DNA of 64,000 nt from Pseudonocardia sediminis (lineage in GTDB: Bacteria; Actinomycetota; Actinomycetes; Mycobacteriales; Pseudonocardiaceae). Positions within the stretch are counted from its first letter, which is position 1; every line of letters starts with the position of its first letter. This document shows positions 1 through 7,958 of the stretch, piece by piece. Location of the stretch: positions 3,594,001 through 3,658,000 of the forward strand of contig NZ_SHKL01000001.1 of the NCBI RefSeq assembly GCF_004217185.1. Direction: 5' to 3'. The position numbers and the translations under genes are program-made. Under the pieces are notes generated by a model, which had not been told where the DNA came from, made no database searches, and saw nothing but the letters and a program-made list of their open reading frames with translations.

Positions 1-820
1 AGTCCAGCGCCGGGTCGTCCCCGCCGCCGTAGGGCGAGAGGTCGGTGATCCCGACCGCGGCCAGAGCGTCCTCGTCGATCAGGGTCTGCCCGGTCGGCCG
101 TGCCGGGTCGGTCAGCAGCGCGACCGCGGCGTCCCCCATGATCTCCACGCTGCGCGCCTTGGACGCCGCCTCCTCGCCGCCGAGCAGGTTGACCACCGCG
201 GCGGTGGCGATCGTGGTCTGCGGCCACAGGCAGTTCGCGCGGATGCCGTCCCCGGCGAACTCCGCGGCCCACCCCAGCGTCAGCAGCGACATGCCGTACT
301 TGGAGAGCATGTAGGGCGGGAACTCCCCCAGCCACTTCGGGTCGAGGTTGATCGGCGGGGACAGCGTGACGATCTGCGCGTCGGTGGAGTTCTTCAGGTG
401 CGGCAGGCAGGCGCGGGTGAGGAGGAACGTGCCACGCGAGTTGATCGACTGCATCAGGTCGAAGCGCTTCGGCGTGACGTCCGCGGTGCCCTTGGTGTTC
501 AGGGCGCTGGCGTTGTTGATCACGATGTCGATGCCGCCGAACGTCTCGACGGCGGTCGCCGCGGCCCGCTCCACGTCCTCCTCGACCCGCACGTCGCCGA
601 CCACGGCCACGGCCTTGCCGCCGGCCTCGACGATCTCGTCGACGGCGGTGTGCACGGTCCCGGGCAGGCGCGGGTCCGGCTCGTCGGTCTTGGCCAGGAT
701 CACCGCGTTCGCGCCCTGGCGGGCGGCGGCCAGCAGGATGGCCAGGCCGATCCCCCGGCTCCCGCCGGACATGACGATCGTGCGGCCTTCGAGGCTCTGC
801 GAGGTGGTCGGGTCGGTCAT
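1..820 (-). CDS. SDR family oxidoreductase (HSDL2-like), 3' end outside the window
   Basis: NAD(P)-dependent short-chain dehydrogenase; 273 complete codons are visible from ATG at 820 and the frame runs off the left edge. The Rossmann glycine motif SGGSRGIGLA lies near residue 20, the NNAS segment follows in mid-protein, and the YMLSK stretch supplies the catalytic Tyr-x3-Lys. The phrase LAKTDEPDPRLPGTVHTA after the first strand is typical of the HSDL2-like branch, which often accompanies fatty acid or steroid metabolism. Substrate cannot be told from sequence. An upstream gap of about 140 bp separates it from the next gene, so it probably has its own promoter. Confidence 0.9.
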   Translation of the reverse strand, partial: MTDPTTSQSLEGRTIVMSGGSRGIGLAILLAAARQGANAVILAKTDEPDPRLPGTVHTAVDEIVEAGGKAVAVVGDVRVEEDVERAAATAVETFGGIDIVINNASALNTKGTADVTPKRFDLMQSINSRGTFLLTRACLPHLKNSTDAQIVTLSPPINLDPKWLGEFPPYMLSKYGMSLLTLGWAAEFAGDGIRANCLWPQTTIATAAVVNLLGGEEAASKARSVEIMGDAAVALLTDPARPTGQTLIDEDALAAVGITDLSPYGGGDDPALD

Positions 821-961
821 CGTTGGCCCTCCGGTGGTCGGGGAGATCGGATGCGCGGACAGTAACAGTCAGCATTGACTGCTTTACGGACGACCCGGCC
901 GATCGTGGTCGTCGTCACCGCGCCGTCCCCTCGCGTCGTCCCCCGCTCCGTCCCCGGGCCG

Positions 962-2650
962 TCAGCGGGCGCGCAGCTCCGTGACCCGGGCCGACCGCAG
1001 GCGGTTCAGCGCGGCCGCGACCTCGTGCCGGCGCGGCAGCGCGTAGTCCGAGAGCGCTCCGTGCGCGATGCCCTCCAGCCCGTCCTCGACGACGTCGCGG
1101 TCCAACCCATCGAGCACCTCGCCGACCGTGCGGCGCCCGTCGAGCAACTTCGTGTGCACGGCGTGCGCCAGGGCCAGTCCGATGCCGGTGACCTGGGAGG
1201 AGTCGACGAGCTGGGCGACGGCGGACAGGTCGATGTCGTCGGCGCCGAACGTCAGCCGGGCCCTCCCGCGGGCGGTGACCCTGCGTCGTCCGCGGACCTC
1301 GGCGTCGACGGAGCCGGGGTCGAACACCCGGTGCGTGACGTCCGGGAAGCCGGTGTGCTCGCTCGTGCGCGCCGGGCCGGCCGCGGCCGCCACCTCGTGC
1401 GCCCGGCCGGTGACCTCGGAGGCGACGTAGCCCTCCATCAGGATCACCGTGTCCGCCTTGTCCAGGTAGTCCCCGGACCCACCCATGACCAGCACCGTCG
1501 AGACGCCGTGGTCGGCGTGCAGCGGCCGGACACGGTCGGTGAACGGCACCAGCGGCTCGGACGGGATCAGCTCCCGCATCCGGGCGTCGCGGATCATGAC
1601 ATTCGTCGCCGAGGTGTCCTCGTCGATGAGCAGCACGTCCGCGCCGGCCTCCAGGGCCTCGACCGTCGACGCCGCCTGTGAGGTGGACCCGGACGCGGCG
1701 GTGGTCGAGAAGTCGTCGGTCGGGGCGCCGCTGGGAAGGTGCGACACGAACGCCGAGACGTCCACCCGCTCGACGCCGCGCTCGTCCTCGGCGCGCACGC
1801 TCACCGCGTCCGGGCGGGTCACGCAGCGCTCGCGGCCGTCACCGGGCACGTGGTCGTAGACGCCGGTCTCCAGCGCGCGCAGCAGCGTCGACTTCCCGTG
1901 GTAGCCGCCGCCGACGATCAACGTGACGCCCTCGGGCACGCCCATGCCGGTGACCTCGCCCGCGTGCGGCGTGGTCAGAGTGGTGCGCAGCGACTCCGGG
2001 GAGGCGAACGGGACGGCCCCGTCGAGCGGGCGCTCGTCGACGCCGCTGCGCCGGGGCAGGACGGCGCCGTCGGCGACGAACGCGACCAGGCCGTTCCCGG
2101 CCAGTGCCTCGCGCAGGGCCGTCGCGTCCTCGACGGTGTGCACGAACTCTTCGGCGGCAGCCCGGTCGGCGGTCTCCCAGCGCAGCGCGGCGAGGACGGC
2201 GTCCGGGAGGTCACGGGTGAGTGTGCGGGCGGCCTGCTTGCCGTCGATCCGCCGTCCGTGCCCCGGCATCGGGACGCCGAGCTCGACCCGCACCGCGCCG
2301 TCGTCGAGCCGGATCGCGCTGCGGGCCAGCACCTCCTGGCCACCGGCGTCCACCGTGACCGGGGTGCCGGACAGGGCCCGGCGCAACGCCCGCAGCAGGT
2401 ACCCGCCCAGGGCCCGCCGCCGGACGTCGGAGTCGTGCAGCTCCGCCGGGAACCCGGCGGTGGAGGCGGGCACGTCGACCCGGATCCGGCTCGGCGGCGC
2501 GAACGGGTCGGCCTGGATCCGGCGCACCTCGAGGGTGAAGCCGTCCATCGTCCACCGCCCGGTCAGGCTCTTGTAGCGGCCGTAGCTCGCGCCGTCCATG
2601 CCGTGCAGCGACGACGCGAGCGCGCGCGTGTCGCCCTGGGTGCGGGTCAT
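962..2650 (-). CDS. ABC-class predicted ATPase (PF09818-type)
   Basis: 562-residue soluble protein of the family annotated as predicted ATPase of the ABC class. The N-terminal third (MDGASYGRYKSLTGRW, then FTLEVRRIQADPFAPPSRIR) is the usual family start. The Walker A is GGGYHGKSTLL near residue 250, and the Walker B region is VLLIDEDTSATN near residue 345, followed by RDARMREL. There are no membrane segments and no partner permease nearby, so it is not a transporter. A related trypanosome protein binds RNA, but the bacterial role is unknown. Length and motifs look complete. It stands alone, with an intergenic repeat island upstream. Confidence 0.88.
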   Translation of the reverse strand: MTRTQGDTRALASSLHGMDGASYGRYKSLTGRWTMDGFTLEVRRIQADPFAPPSRIRVDVPASTAGFPAELHDSDVRRRALGGYLLRALRRALSGTPVTVDAGGQEVLARSAIRLDDGAVRVELGVPMPGHGRRIDGKQAARTLTRDLPDAVLAALRWETADRAAAEEFVHTVEDATALREALAGNGLVAFVADGAVLPRRSGVDERPLDGAVPFASPESLRTTLTTPHAGEVTGMGVPEGVTLIVGGGYHGKSTLLRALETGVYDHVPGDGRERCVTRPDAVSVRAEDERGVERVDVSAFVSHLPSGAPTDDFSTTAASGSTSQAASTVEALEAGADVLLIDEDTSATNVMIRDARMRELIPSEPLVPFTDRVRPLHADHGVSTVLVMGGSGDYLDKADTVILMEGYVASEVTGRAHEVAAAAGPARTSEHTGFPDVTHRVFDPGSVDAEVRGRRRVTARGRARLTFGADDIDLSAVAQLVDSSQVTGIGLALAHAVHTKLLDGRRTVGEVLDGLDRDVVEDGLEGIAHGALSDYALPRRHEVAAALNRLRSARVTELRAR

Positions 2651-2777
2651 GGGCGTCCTTCCGCCGGCACGAGGGCTGCGCCCCGTCGCCGGAGATCGTG
2701 GTCGATGCGGGCGGCCACGCTACCGGCGCGAATAGTCCCGGGCTCGGCGGCGGCCGGAGCCCCCTGGGCGTGAGACC

Positions 2778-2845
2778 GGTGATCGTCGAACGGGTACCGA
2801 TGGTGGCCACGGGTGGCGTCGATCGGTACCCGTCCGCCGATCACC
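2778..2845. repeat. Long imperfect palindrome (68 bp)
   Basis: Outer arms GGTGATCG (2778-2785) and CGATCACC (2838-2845) are followed by a 4/4 internal loop. The inner arms ACGGGTACCGAT (2790-2801) and ATCGGTACCCGT (2822-2833) are perfect, around a 20-nt loop. Twenty paired positions in a non-coding gap indicate a stable hairpin or a mobile palindrome. No T-run follows it, and it is about 390 bp from the stop of the nearest upstream gene, so it is not an obvious terminator. The remainder of 2651-2937 shows no gene. Confidence 0.6.
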
Positions 2846-2937
2846 CCACGGAGTCCCGCCCGATCAGCGCGCCCGCAGCGCCCCGGGTGCCGCACGACGG
2901 GGTGGCCGGGGTGCCGCCACGCGGCCTCGTCGATCTC

Positions 2938-3221
2938 TGAACGTCGCGAAACGGCGACCCGCCCCGCCGGAACGTGACGCTCGGGCCCGCGGCACCGCCC
3001 CCCGCCTCACTCGCCGCCGACGAGCGTCACGACATGGCGGCGAGCACATCAGGTACGTGACGCTCGATGCCGAGCCCCGGGCCGTGTGCGGCCTGCCGCT
3101 CGGTGAGTGTCACGTGATGGCGGTTCGCCCCGCCGGAACGTGACGCTCGATCGCGGCGTCGGGCGATCCGTCCGGCGAGCGTCACGACAGGGCGACCGTG
3201 GCCGCCACATCGTGACGCTCG
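2938..3221. repeat. Array of four 46-bp palindromic elements
   Basis: The 11-mer CGTGACGCTCG occurs at 2973, 3056, 3139 and 3211. Its reverse complement CGAGCGTCACG, or a variant, begins at 2938 (degenerate), 3021, 3104 (two changes) and 3176. Each left/right pair bounds exactly 46 bp, at 2938-2983, 3021-3066, 3104-3149 and 3176-3221. The first three units are 83 bp apart and the last is 72 bp on. The interiors share a GGCG(G/A)...CCGCC core in several copies, so each unit can fold into a two-tier hairpin. It lies downstream of the lipoprotein stop at 3236. Confidence 0.7.
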
Positions 3222-3235
3222 AGCGGCCGGGCGGT

Positions 3236-3925
3236 TCAGCGGGCCTCGAGTGAGCGCACCGCGAGCTGGTTGCCGCTCGACGGGGTCCCGGAGCAGCCGG
3301 TGCCCTCGCGCGGGACGAACAGCGACGCGGTGTCGCCCGGCGGGTAGATGCGCAGCCCGCGCACCGGGACGGGCCGGCACGAAGCCGTGTCGAAGTTCGC
3401 CACGTTCGCCAGCTTCATCGCGGCACCGACCGAACCACCGGGCCCGAGCCGGAGGTCGCCGCCGCGCGGGCCGTCCATGACCGCCGACGGACCGACCTGG
3501 GCGCCGTTGTCACCGCCGACGTAGGACACGCCGGGGAATCCCCGCAGGTAGCAGGTCCGCGAGCCGCTGTTGGTCAGGATCAGCGTCTGGTTCACCGAAC
3601 CCGCGGCACCGTCGGCCGGGCCGAGCGAGCCCGTCAGCTCCGCGGTGGTGCAGCGGGCGGAGTTCCCGCCCCCGGCCGCCCCGCCGCCGGACGCGCCGCT
3701 CCCCGAGCCCTCCGCGCCGCCGCCGGACGAGTCACCGGCCGCGGTGTTGCTCGCCGGTGTGTCGGTGGTCGGCGCGGCGGCCGTCGTCGTCGGTGCCGAG
3801 GAGGCGGCGCCCGCCGTCGTCGGCCAGTCCTCCCCGCTCGAACACCCCGCGAGTGCCAGTGTCGCCGCCGCGACGGCGGCCAGCGTCAGTCGCGCCGTCA
3901 TCCGTGGTCGGTCGTCGCCCGTCAT
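3236..3925 (-). CDS. DUF4232 domain lipoprotein
   Basis: 229-residue predicted lipoprotein. A basic start (RPRMTAR) is followed by a hydrophobic stretch and the lipobox LALAGC with Cys at about residue 28. A Ser/Thr/Gly/Pro-rich linker follows to about residue 90. The C-terminal DUF4232 domain begins at ARCTTAELTG and has the usual second cysteine in SRTCYLRGFPG, with a further pair at SCRPVP and GTGCSG that probably form disulfides outside the membrane. ATG at 3925 is preceded by GGGGGAG. Function of DUF4232 is unknown; many actinobacterial genomes carry several copies. The first hairpin of the palindrome array lies just past the stop. Confidence 0.88.
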   Translation of the reverse strand: MTGDDRPRMTARLTLAAVAAATLALAGCSSGEDWPTTAGAASSAPTTTAAAPTTDTPASNTAAGDSSGGGAEGSGSGASGGGAAGGGNSARCTTAELTGSLGPADGAAGSVNQTLILTNSGSRTCYLRGFPGVSYVGGDNGAQVGPSAVMDGPRGGDLRLGPGGSVGAAMKLANVANFDTASCRPVPVRGLRIYPPGDTASLFVPREGTGCSGTPSSGNQLAVRSLEAR

Positions 3926-4001
3926 GTCTCCCCCGATCGTCGTGTGTCCGGCCGGATCGCCGTGTCCGTCCTACAAGGAGAGACGTACGGCGGCGCAAGA
4001 G

Positions 4002-4016
4002 GTTGTCATTGACAAC
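4002..4016. promoter_or_regulatory. Candidate operator, perfect 15-bp palindrome
   Basis: GTTGTCA and TGACAAC flank a single T. The site lies between divergent genes, 77 bp upstream of the lipoprotein ATG and 95 bp upstream of the F420 oxidoreductase ATG. The odd-centre dyad is the shape used by several repressor families, Fur-type proteins among them, but no regulator is encoded next to it. Confidence 0.4.
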
Positions 4017-4067
4017 GATTCGACGGGGTGGCGAACTCCACCCGGTCGGGCGCGTGCCTGTGGCACA

Positions 4068-4092
4068 CTGCTAATTCAAGTTTGAATAGCAG
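4068..4092. promoter_or_regulatory. Candidate TetR-type operator before the Ddn-like gene
   Basis: Arms CTGCTAATTCAA (4068-4079) and TTGAATAGCAG (4082-4092) match across a GT centre, apart from one extra A in the left arm. It ends 18 bp before the ATG at 4111, so a bound protein would block the promoter or ribosome site. The ATTCAAGTTTGAAT core stands out from the GC-rich surroundings and resembles operators of TetR repressors that control lipid and redox genes in actinobacteria. Confidence 0.5.
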
Positions 4093-4110
4093 GACCGAGG
4101 AGACGATCCG

Positions 4111-4584
4111 ATGGCCGCCCGCAAGACCGGCACCCCACCCCGCTGGCTCAAGCCGATGAACCGTGTCCTGATGGGCGTGCAACGCCTCGGCCTGGGGATG
4201 AAGGAGCTCCCCGTCCTGACCGTGCCGGGCCGTCGCTCCGGCGAGCCGCGCTACACGCCGGTCTCCGTGCTGCACCTCGACGGGCAGCGCTACCTGCTGG
4301 TCGGCTACCCCGGCGCGGACTGGGGCCGCAACGCCCGGGCTGCCGGGCGCGGGACGCTGAGCGTGGGCCGGACCGCCGAGCCGGTGCGCCTGATCGAGCT
4401 GGACGCGCAGGCGGCGCTGCCCGTCCTGCGGGAGTGGCCGGTCGCGTTCGAACAGGGAGCCGGGATGATGCGCGACGCGGGCGTGGTCGAGGCCGTCACG
4501 CCCGAGGCGTTCGAGAAGATCGCCGGCGTCTGCCCGGTGTTCCGGATCGAGGCCGACCCCGGCCCGGCGGGCACCGACCGATGA
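4111..4584 (+). CDS. Ddn-like F420H2-dependent oxidoreductase (nitroreductase-deazaflavin family)
   Basis: 157-residue split-barrel protein of the deazaflavin-dependent nitroreductase family (FDOR-A type, related to mycobacterial Ddn). The segment LPVLTVPGRRSGEPRYTPV followed by YLLVGYPGADWGRNARA is the family signature for F420 binding. Such enzymes reduce quinones or other acceptors with F420H2 at the membrane. The start at 4111 follows an AGGAGA ribosome site. A strong palindrome lies just upstream, suggesting a local repressor. The window also encodes an F420-reducing Fgd enzyme. Substrate cannot be assigned. Confidence 0.87.
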   Translation: MAARKTGTPPRWLKPMNRVLMGVQRLGLGMKELPVLTVPGRRSGEPRYTPVSVLHLDGQRYLLVGYPGADWGRNARAAGRGTLSVGRTAEPVRLIELDAQAALPVLREWPVAFEQGAGMMRDAGVVEAVTPEAFEKIAGVCPVFRIEADPGPAGTDR

Positions 4585-4657
4585 GGATCCGTACCCCCGG
4601 CGGTCCACCCTGCGGGCGCGGGCACACCCGGTGCCCTGTCGACGACGAAGGAGCCCG

Positions 4658-6958
4658 ATGAGCACTTCGGTACCGGCCAGCGCGTTCATCTCGGTCACCG
4701 GCGCGCGGGAGAACAACCTGCGCGACGTGTCGCTGACGATCCCGAAACGGGCGATCACGGCGTTCGTCGGGGTGTCCGGATCCGGGAAGTCGTCGCTGGT
4801 CTTCGACACGATCGCCGCCGAGGCCCAGCGCCAGCTCAACGAGACGTTCTCGGCGTTCGTGCGCGGGTTCCTGCCCAAGCTGGGCCAGCCCGACGCGGAC
4901 CTGATCGAGGACCTCTCGACCGCGATCGTCGTCGACCAGAAGCGCCTCGGAGGGGGCTCGCGCTCCACGCTGGGCACGGTCTCGGACATCAACCCGCTGC
5001 TGCGGCTGCTGTTCTCCCGGCGCAGCGTCCCCTACGTCGGGCCCGGCTTCGACTTCTCGTTCAACCTGCCCGGCGGGATGTGCCCGGGGTGTGCCGGCAT
5101 CGGCCGTCAGGTGCGCCTGGACCACGCGAAGATGTTCGACCGGGCGAAGTCACTCAACGAGGGCGCGATCCTGCACCGCGACTTCGCCGTCGACAGCTGG
5201 TACTGGCACGTCTACGCCCAGTCCGGGAAGTTCGACAACGACCTGCCCCTGGCCGAGTACACCGACGAGGAGTGGCAGCTGCTGCTCTGGGGCGCCGACG
5301 AGAAGGTCGCGCTCGCCACGACCGGCCGCAAGACGCTGAACATGGACCTCGAGGGCGTCGAGGCGAAGTTCAACCGGCTCTTCGTCGCCGCCGACGGCGA
5401 GGGCACCTCGGACCGCAAGAAGGAGACCCTGGCCCGGTTCACCACGTCGGTGCGCTGCCCGGACTGCGGCGGCACCCGGCTCGCGCAGGCCCAGCGCACG
5501 GCGACCGTCGGCGGGCACACGCTGCCCGGGATCTGCGCCCTCGACCTGGCGTCGCTGCACGCCCTGCTGCCCTCGCTCTCCGACGCCGAGGTGGCCCCGA
5601 TCGTCGACGAGGCGGTGGAACGGATCGGGGCGCTGGTCGACATGGGCCTGGGCTACCTGACGCTGGACCGGGAGACCTCGACGCTGTCCGGCGGGGAGTC
5701 GCAGCGGATCAAGATGGTCCGCCACCTCGGGTCCGCGCTGGTCGACGTCATGTACATCTTCGACGAGCCGACGATCGGGCTGCACCCCCGCGACGTCGGC
5801 CGGATGAACGCGCTGATGGCGCGCCTGCGGGACAAGGGCAACACCGTCCTGGTCGTCGAGCACGACACCGACGTGATCACCGCCGCCGACCACGTCGTCG
5901 AGCTCGGCCCGCGCGCCGGCAGCGACGGCGGGCGGATCGTCTACCAGGGCGACGTCGCCGGGCTGCGCGGCTCCGGGACGCTGACCGGGGAGTTCCTGCA
6001 CCGCCCGATCACGGCGAAGGCGCAGGTCCGCACGCCGACCGGGACGCTGCGGGTCACCGGGGCGACGGCGAACAACCTGCGGGGCTTCGACCTCGACGTC
6101 CCGCTCGGGGTGCTCGTCGCGGTCACCGGGGTGGCCGGGTCGGGGAAGTCGACGCTGGTGCGCGAGGTGCTCGTGCCGCAGCACCCGGAGACGATCGTCG
6201 TCGACCAGTCCGCGGTGGCGACCTCGATCCGCTCGACCCCGGCCACGTGGACCGGCGTGATGGACCCGATCCGCAAGTTCTACGCCGCCCGCACCGGGAC
6301 CAAGCCCGCCCTCTTCAGCTTCAACTCGGCCGGCGCGTGCCCGACCTGCAAGGGGCTCGGCGTCGTCTACTCCGACCTGTCCTACCTCGACGGCGTGCGC
6401 TCCACCTGCACCGACTGCGAGGGCCGCCGCTACACCGACGAGGTGCTCGCGCTCACCGTCGACGGGCTGTCGATCTCGGACGCCCTGGACCTGACCGCGG
6501 CGAAGGCCGTGGAGTTCTTCGACCAGCGCGACGTGCGCAAGCGGCTCTCGGCCGTCGTCGACGTCGGGCTCGGGTACCTGACGCTCGGGCAGCCGCTCTC
6601 GACGCTGTCCGGCGGGGAGTGCCAGCGGCTCAAGCTGGCCGGGCGACTGCACGAGGAGGGCCCTGCTGATCGGTCCGGGGTCTACGTCCTCGACGAGCCC
6701 ACCACCGGGCTGCACATGTCCGACTGCGGGCACCTGCTCGCGCTGCTCGACCGCCTCGTCGACGGCGGCAGCTCGGTGATCGTCGTCGAGCACAACCTCG
6801 ACGTCGTCGCGCATGCCGACCACGTGATCGACCTCGGCCCGGACGGCGGTGACGGCGGTGGGTCCGTCGTGTTCACCGGGACGCCGGCGGAGCTGGTGGG
6901 CGCGACCGGCTCGTTCACCGGGGAGCACCTGGCCCGCCACGTCGCGGCGCACGCCTGA
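4658..6958 (+). CDS. UvrA-like ABC protein lacking the UvrB-binding insert (UvrA2/DrrC type)
   Basis: 766-residue tandem ABC ATPase. The first cassette has Walker A GVSGSGKSS near residue 37 and signature LSGGESQRIK; the second has GVAGSGKST and LSGGECQRLK. Zinc-finger cysteine pairs occur at CPGCAG, CPDCGG, CPTCKG and CTDCEG. Canonical UvrA is about 950 residues; the shorter length and the early start of the first zinc module match UvrA2/DrrC proteins, which confer tolerance to DNA-binding drugs. ATG at 4658 has GAAGGAG seven bases upstream, which favours it over an in-frame start 27 bp earlier. A separate nucleotide excision UvrA would be expected elsewhere. Confidence 0.88.
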   Translation: MSTSVPASAFISVTGARENNLRDVSLTIPKRAITAFVGVSGSGKSSLVFDTIAAEAQRQLNETFSAFVRGFLPKLGQPDADLIEDLSTAIVVDQKRLGGGSRSTLGTVSDINPLLRLLFSRRSVPYVGPGFDFSFNLPGGMCPGCAGIGRQVRLDHAKMFDRAKSLNEGAILHRDFAVDSWYWHVYAQSGKFDNDLPLAEYTDEEWQLLLWGADEKVALATTGRKTLNMDLEGVEAKFNRLFVAADGEGTSDRKKETLARFTTSVRCPDCGGTRLAQAQRTATVGGHTLPGICALDLASLHALLPSLSDAEVAPIVDEAVERIGALVDMGLGYLTLDRETSTLSGGESQRIKMVRHLGSALVDVMYIFDEPTIGLHPRDVGRMNALMARLRDKGNTVLVVEHDTDVITAADHVVELGPRAGSDGGRIVYQGDVAGLRGSGTLTGEFLHRPITAKAQVRTPTGTLRVTGATANNLRGFDLDVPLGVLVAVTGVAGSGKSTLVREVLVPQHPETIVVDQSAVATSIRSTPATWTGVMDPIRKFYAARTGTKPALFSFNSAGACPTCKGLGVVYSDLSYLDGVRSTCTDCEGRRYTDEVLALTVDGLSISDALDLTAAKAVEFFDQRDVRKRLSAVVDVGLGYLTLGQPLSTLSGGECQRLKLAGRLHEEGPADRSGVYVLDEPTTGLHMSDCGHLLALLDRLVDGGSSVIVVEHNLDVVAHADHVIDLGPDGGDGGGSVVFTGTPAELVGATGSFTGEHLARHVAAHA

Positions 6959-6994
6959 CCGGGCCGCCCTGCCGGGGACGGTACGGTCGGCGGC

Positions 6995-7894
6995 GTGCTG
7001 TCCGTTACGTCCGTTTCCAATGTCGCCCGGGGCGCCGCGATCGGTGTCGTCGAGACCGTCCCCGGGGTGAGCGGCGGGACGATGGCGCTGATCGTCGGCG
7101 TCTACGAGCGCCTGATCGCGGTGGCCGGGCACCTCGTGGCCGCGGTGCGGGCCGCGGTGTCGGACCTGCCCCGCGGGCGCGGGGGCGTCCGTGCACGGAC
7201 CGAGCTGGGCCGGGTCGACGTCCCGCTCGTGGCCGCCGTCGGAGCCGGGATGGTGCTCGCGCTGGCGATCGCCTCGCAGATCCTGCCGGACCTGATCGAG
7301 GGCCGTCCGGTCGGGACGCGGGCGGTGTTCTTCGGCATGGTCGCGGCGTCGGTGCTGGTCCCCGCGCTGGCACTGGGCCGGTTGCGGGCGGTCCACGAAC
7401 CGCTGGTGGTCGTCGCGGCGGCCGGGGCGACGTGGGTGCTGACCGGGCTGCCGACCCCGGCCGGTGACGGCGGGCCGTCGCTGTGGCTCGTCGGCGGGGC
7501 CGCGGCGCTGGCCGTCTGCGCCCTGGTGCTGCCGGGGCTGTCCGGGTCCTTCCTGCTACTGGTCCTCGGGCTCTACGAGCCGACCCTGCGCGCGGTGGCC
7601 TCCGGCGACGTCGCCTATCTCGCGGTCTTCGCCCTGGGCGCCGCGCTCGGGCTCGGGTCGTTCGTCTCGCTGCTGCAGTGGCTGCTCGAGCGCCACCACC
7701 GCACCATGATGCTGGTCATGGCCGGGGTGCTCCTCGGCGCGCTACGGGCGTTGTGGCCCTGGCAGGACGCCGACCGGGCGATGGCCGCGCCCGATCCCGG
7801 GGCCGCGGCGATGCTGGTCCCGATGCTGCTGGGGGCGGTGTTCGTCGTGGCGGTGACGCTGTGGCAGCACCGGCGTACCGGCCTCGACGGATAG
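6995..7894 (+). CDS. DUF368 membrane protein (polyprenyl-phosphate transporter family)
   Basis: 299-residue integral membrane protein that begins with the DUF368 hallmark GAAIGVVETVPGVSGGTMALI; the conserved PG(V/L)SG appears again as VLPGLSGSFLLL in mid-protein, as expected for the internal repeat. About eight to ten hydrophobic helices are visible. DUF368 and DedA proteins have been shown in other bacteria to recycle undecaprenyl phosphate across the membrane for wall synthesis. The start is GTG at 6995, 36 bp after the UvrA-like stop, so co-transcription is possible. A hairpin follows the stop. Confidence 0.88.
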   Translation: MLSVTSVSNVARGAAIGVVETVPGVSGGTMALIVGVYERLIAVAGHLVAAVRAAVSDLPRGRGGVRARTELGRVDVPLVAAVGAGMVLALAIASQILPDLIEGRPVGTRAVFFGMVAASVLVPALALGRLRAVHEPLVVVAAAGATWVLTGLPTPAGDGGPSLWLVGGAAALAVCALVLPGLSGSFLLLVLGLYEPTLRAVASGDVAYLAVFALGAALGLGSFVSLLQWLLERHHRTMMLVMAGVLLGALRALWPWQDADRAMAAPDPGAAAMLVPMLLGAVFVVAVTLWQHRRTGLDG

Positions 7895-7910
7895 GGAACC
7901 CGGGGTACGA

Positions 7911-7947
7911 CGACGGCCCGCACCCCGGTCGGGGACACGGGCCGTCG
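7911..7947. terminator. Bidirectional hairpin between convergent genes
   Basis: Arms CGACGGCCCG (7911-7920) and CGGGCCGTCG (7938-7947) pair perfectly, with CCCC and GGGG also facing each other inside the loop. It lies between the DUF368 stop at 7894 and the MHS transporter stop at 7959. There is no T-run, which is normal for actinobacterial terminators. Confidence 0.65.
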
Positions 7948-7958
7948 GCGCGGTCGGG

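Noticed and set aside
2938-3221. CRISPR array
   Set aside because: Units are palindromic in alternating orientation, only four in number and imperfect, with unequal gaps and no cas genes.
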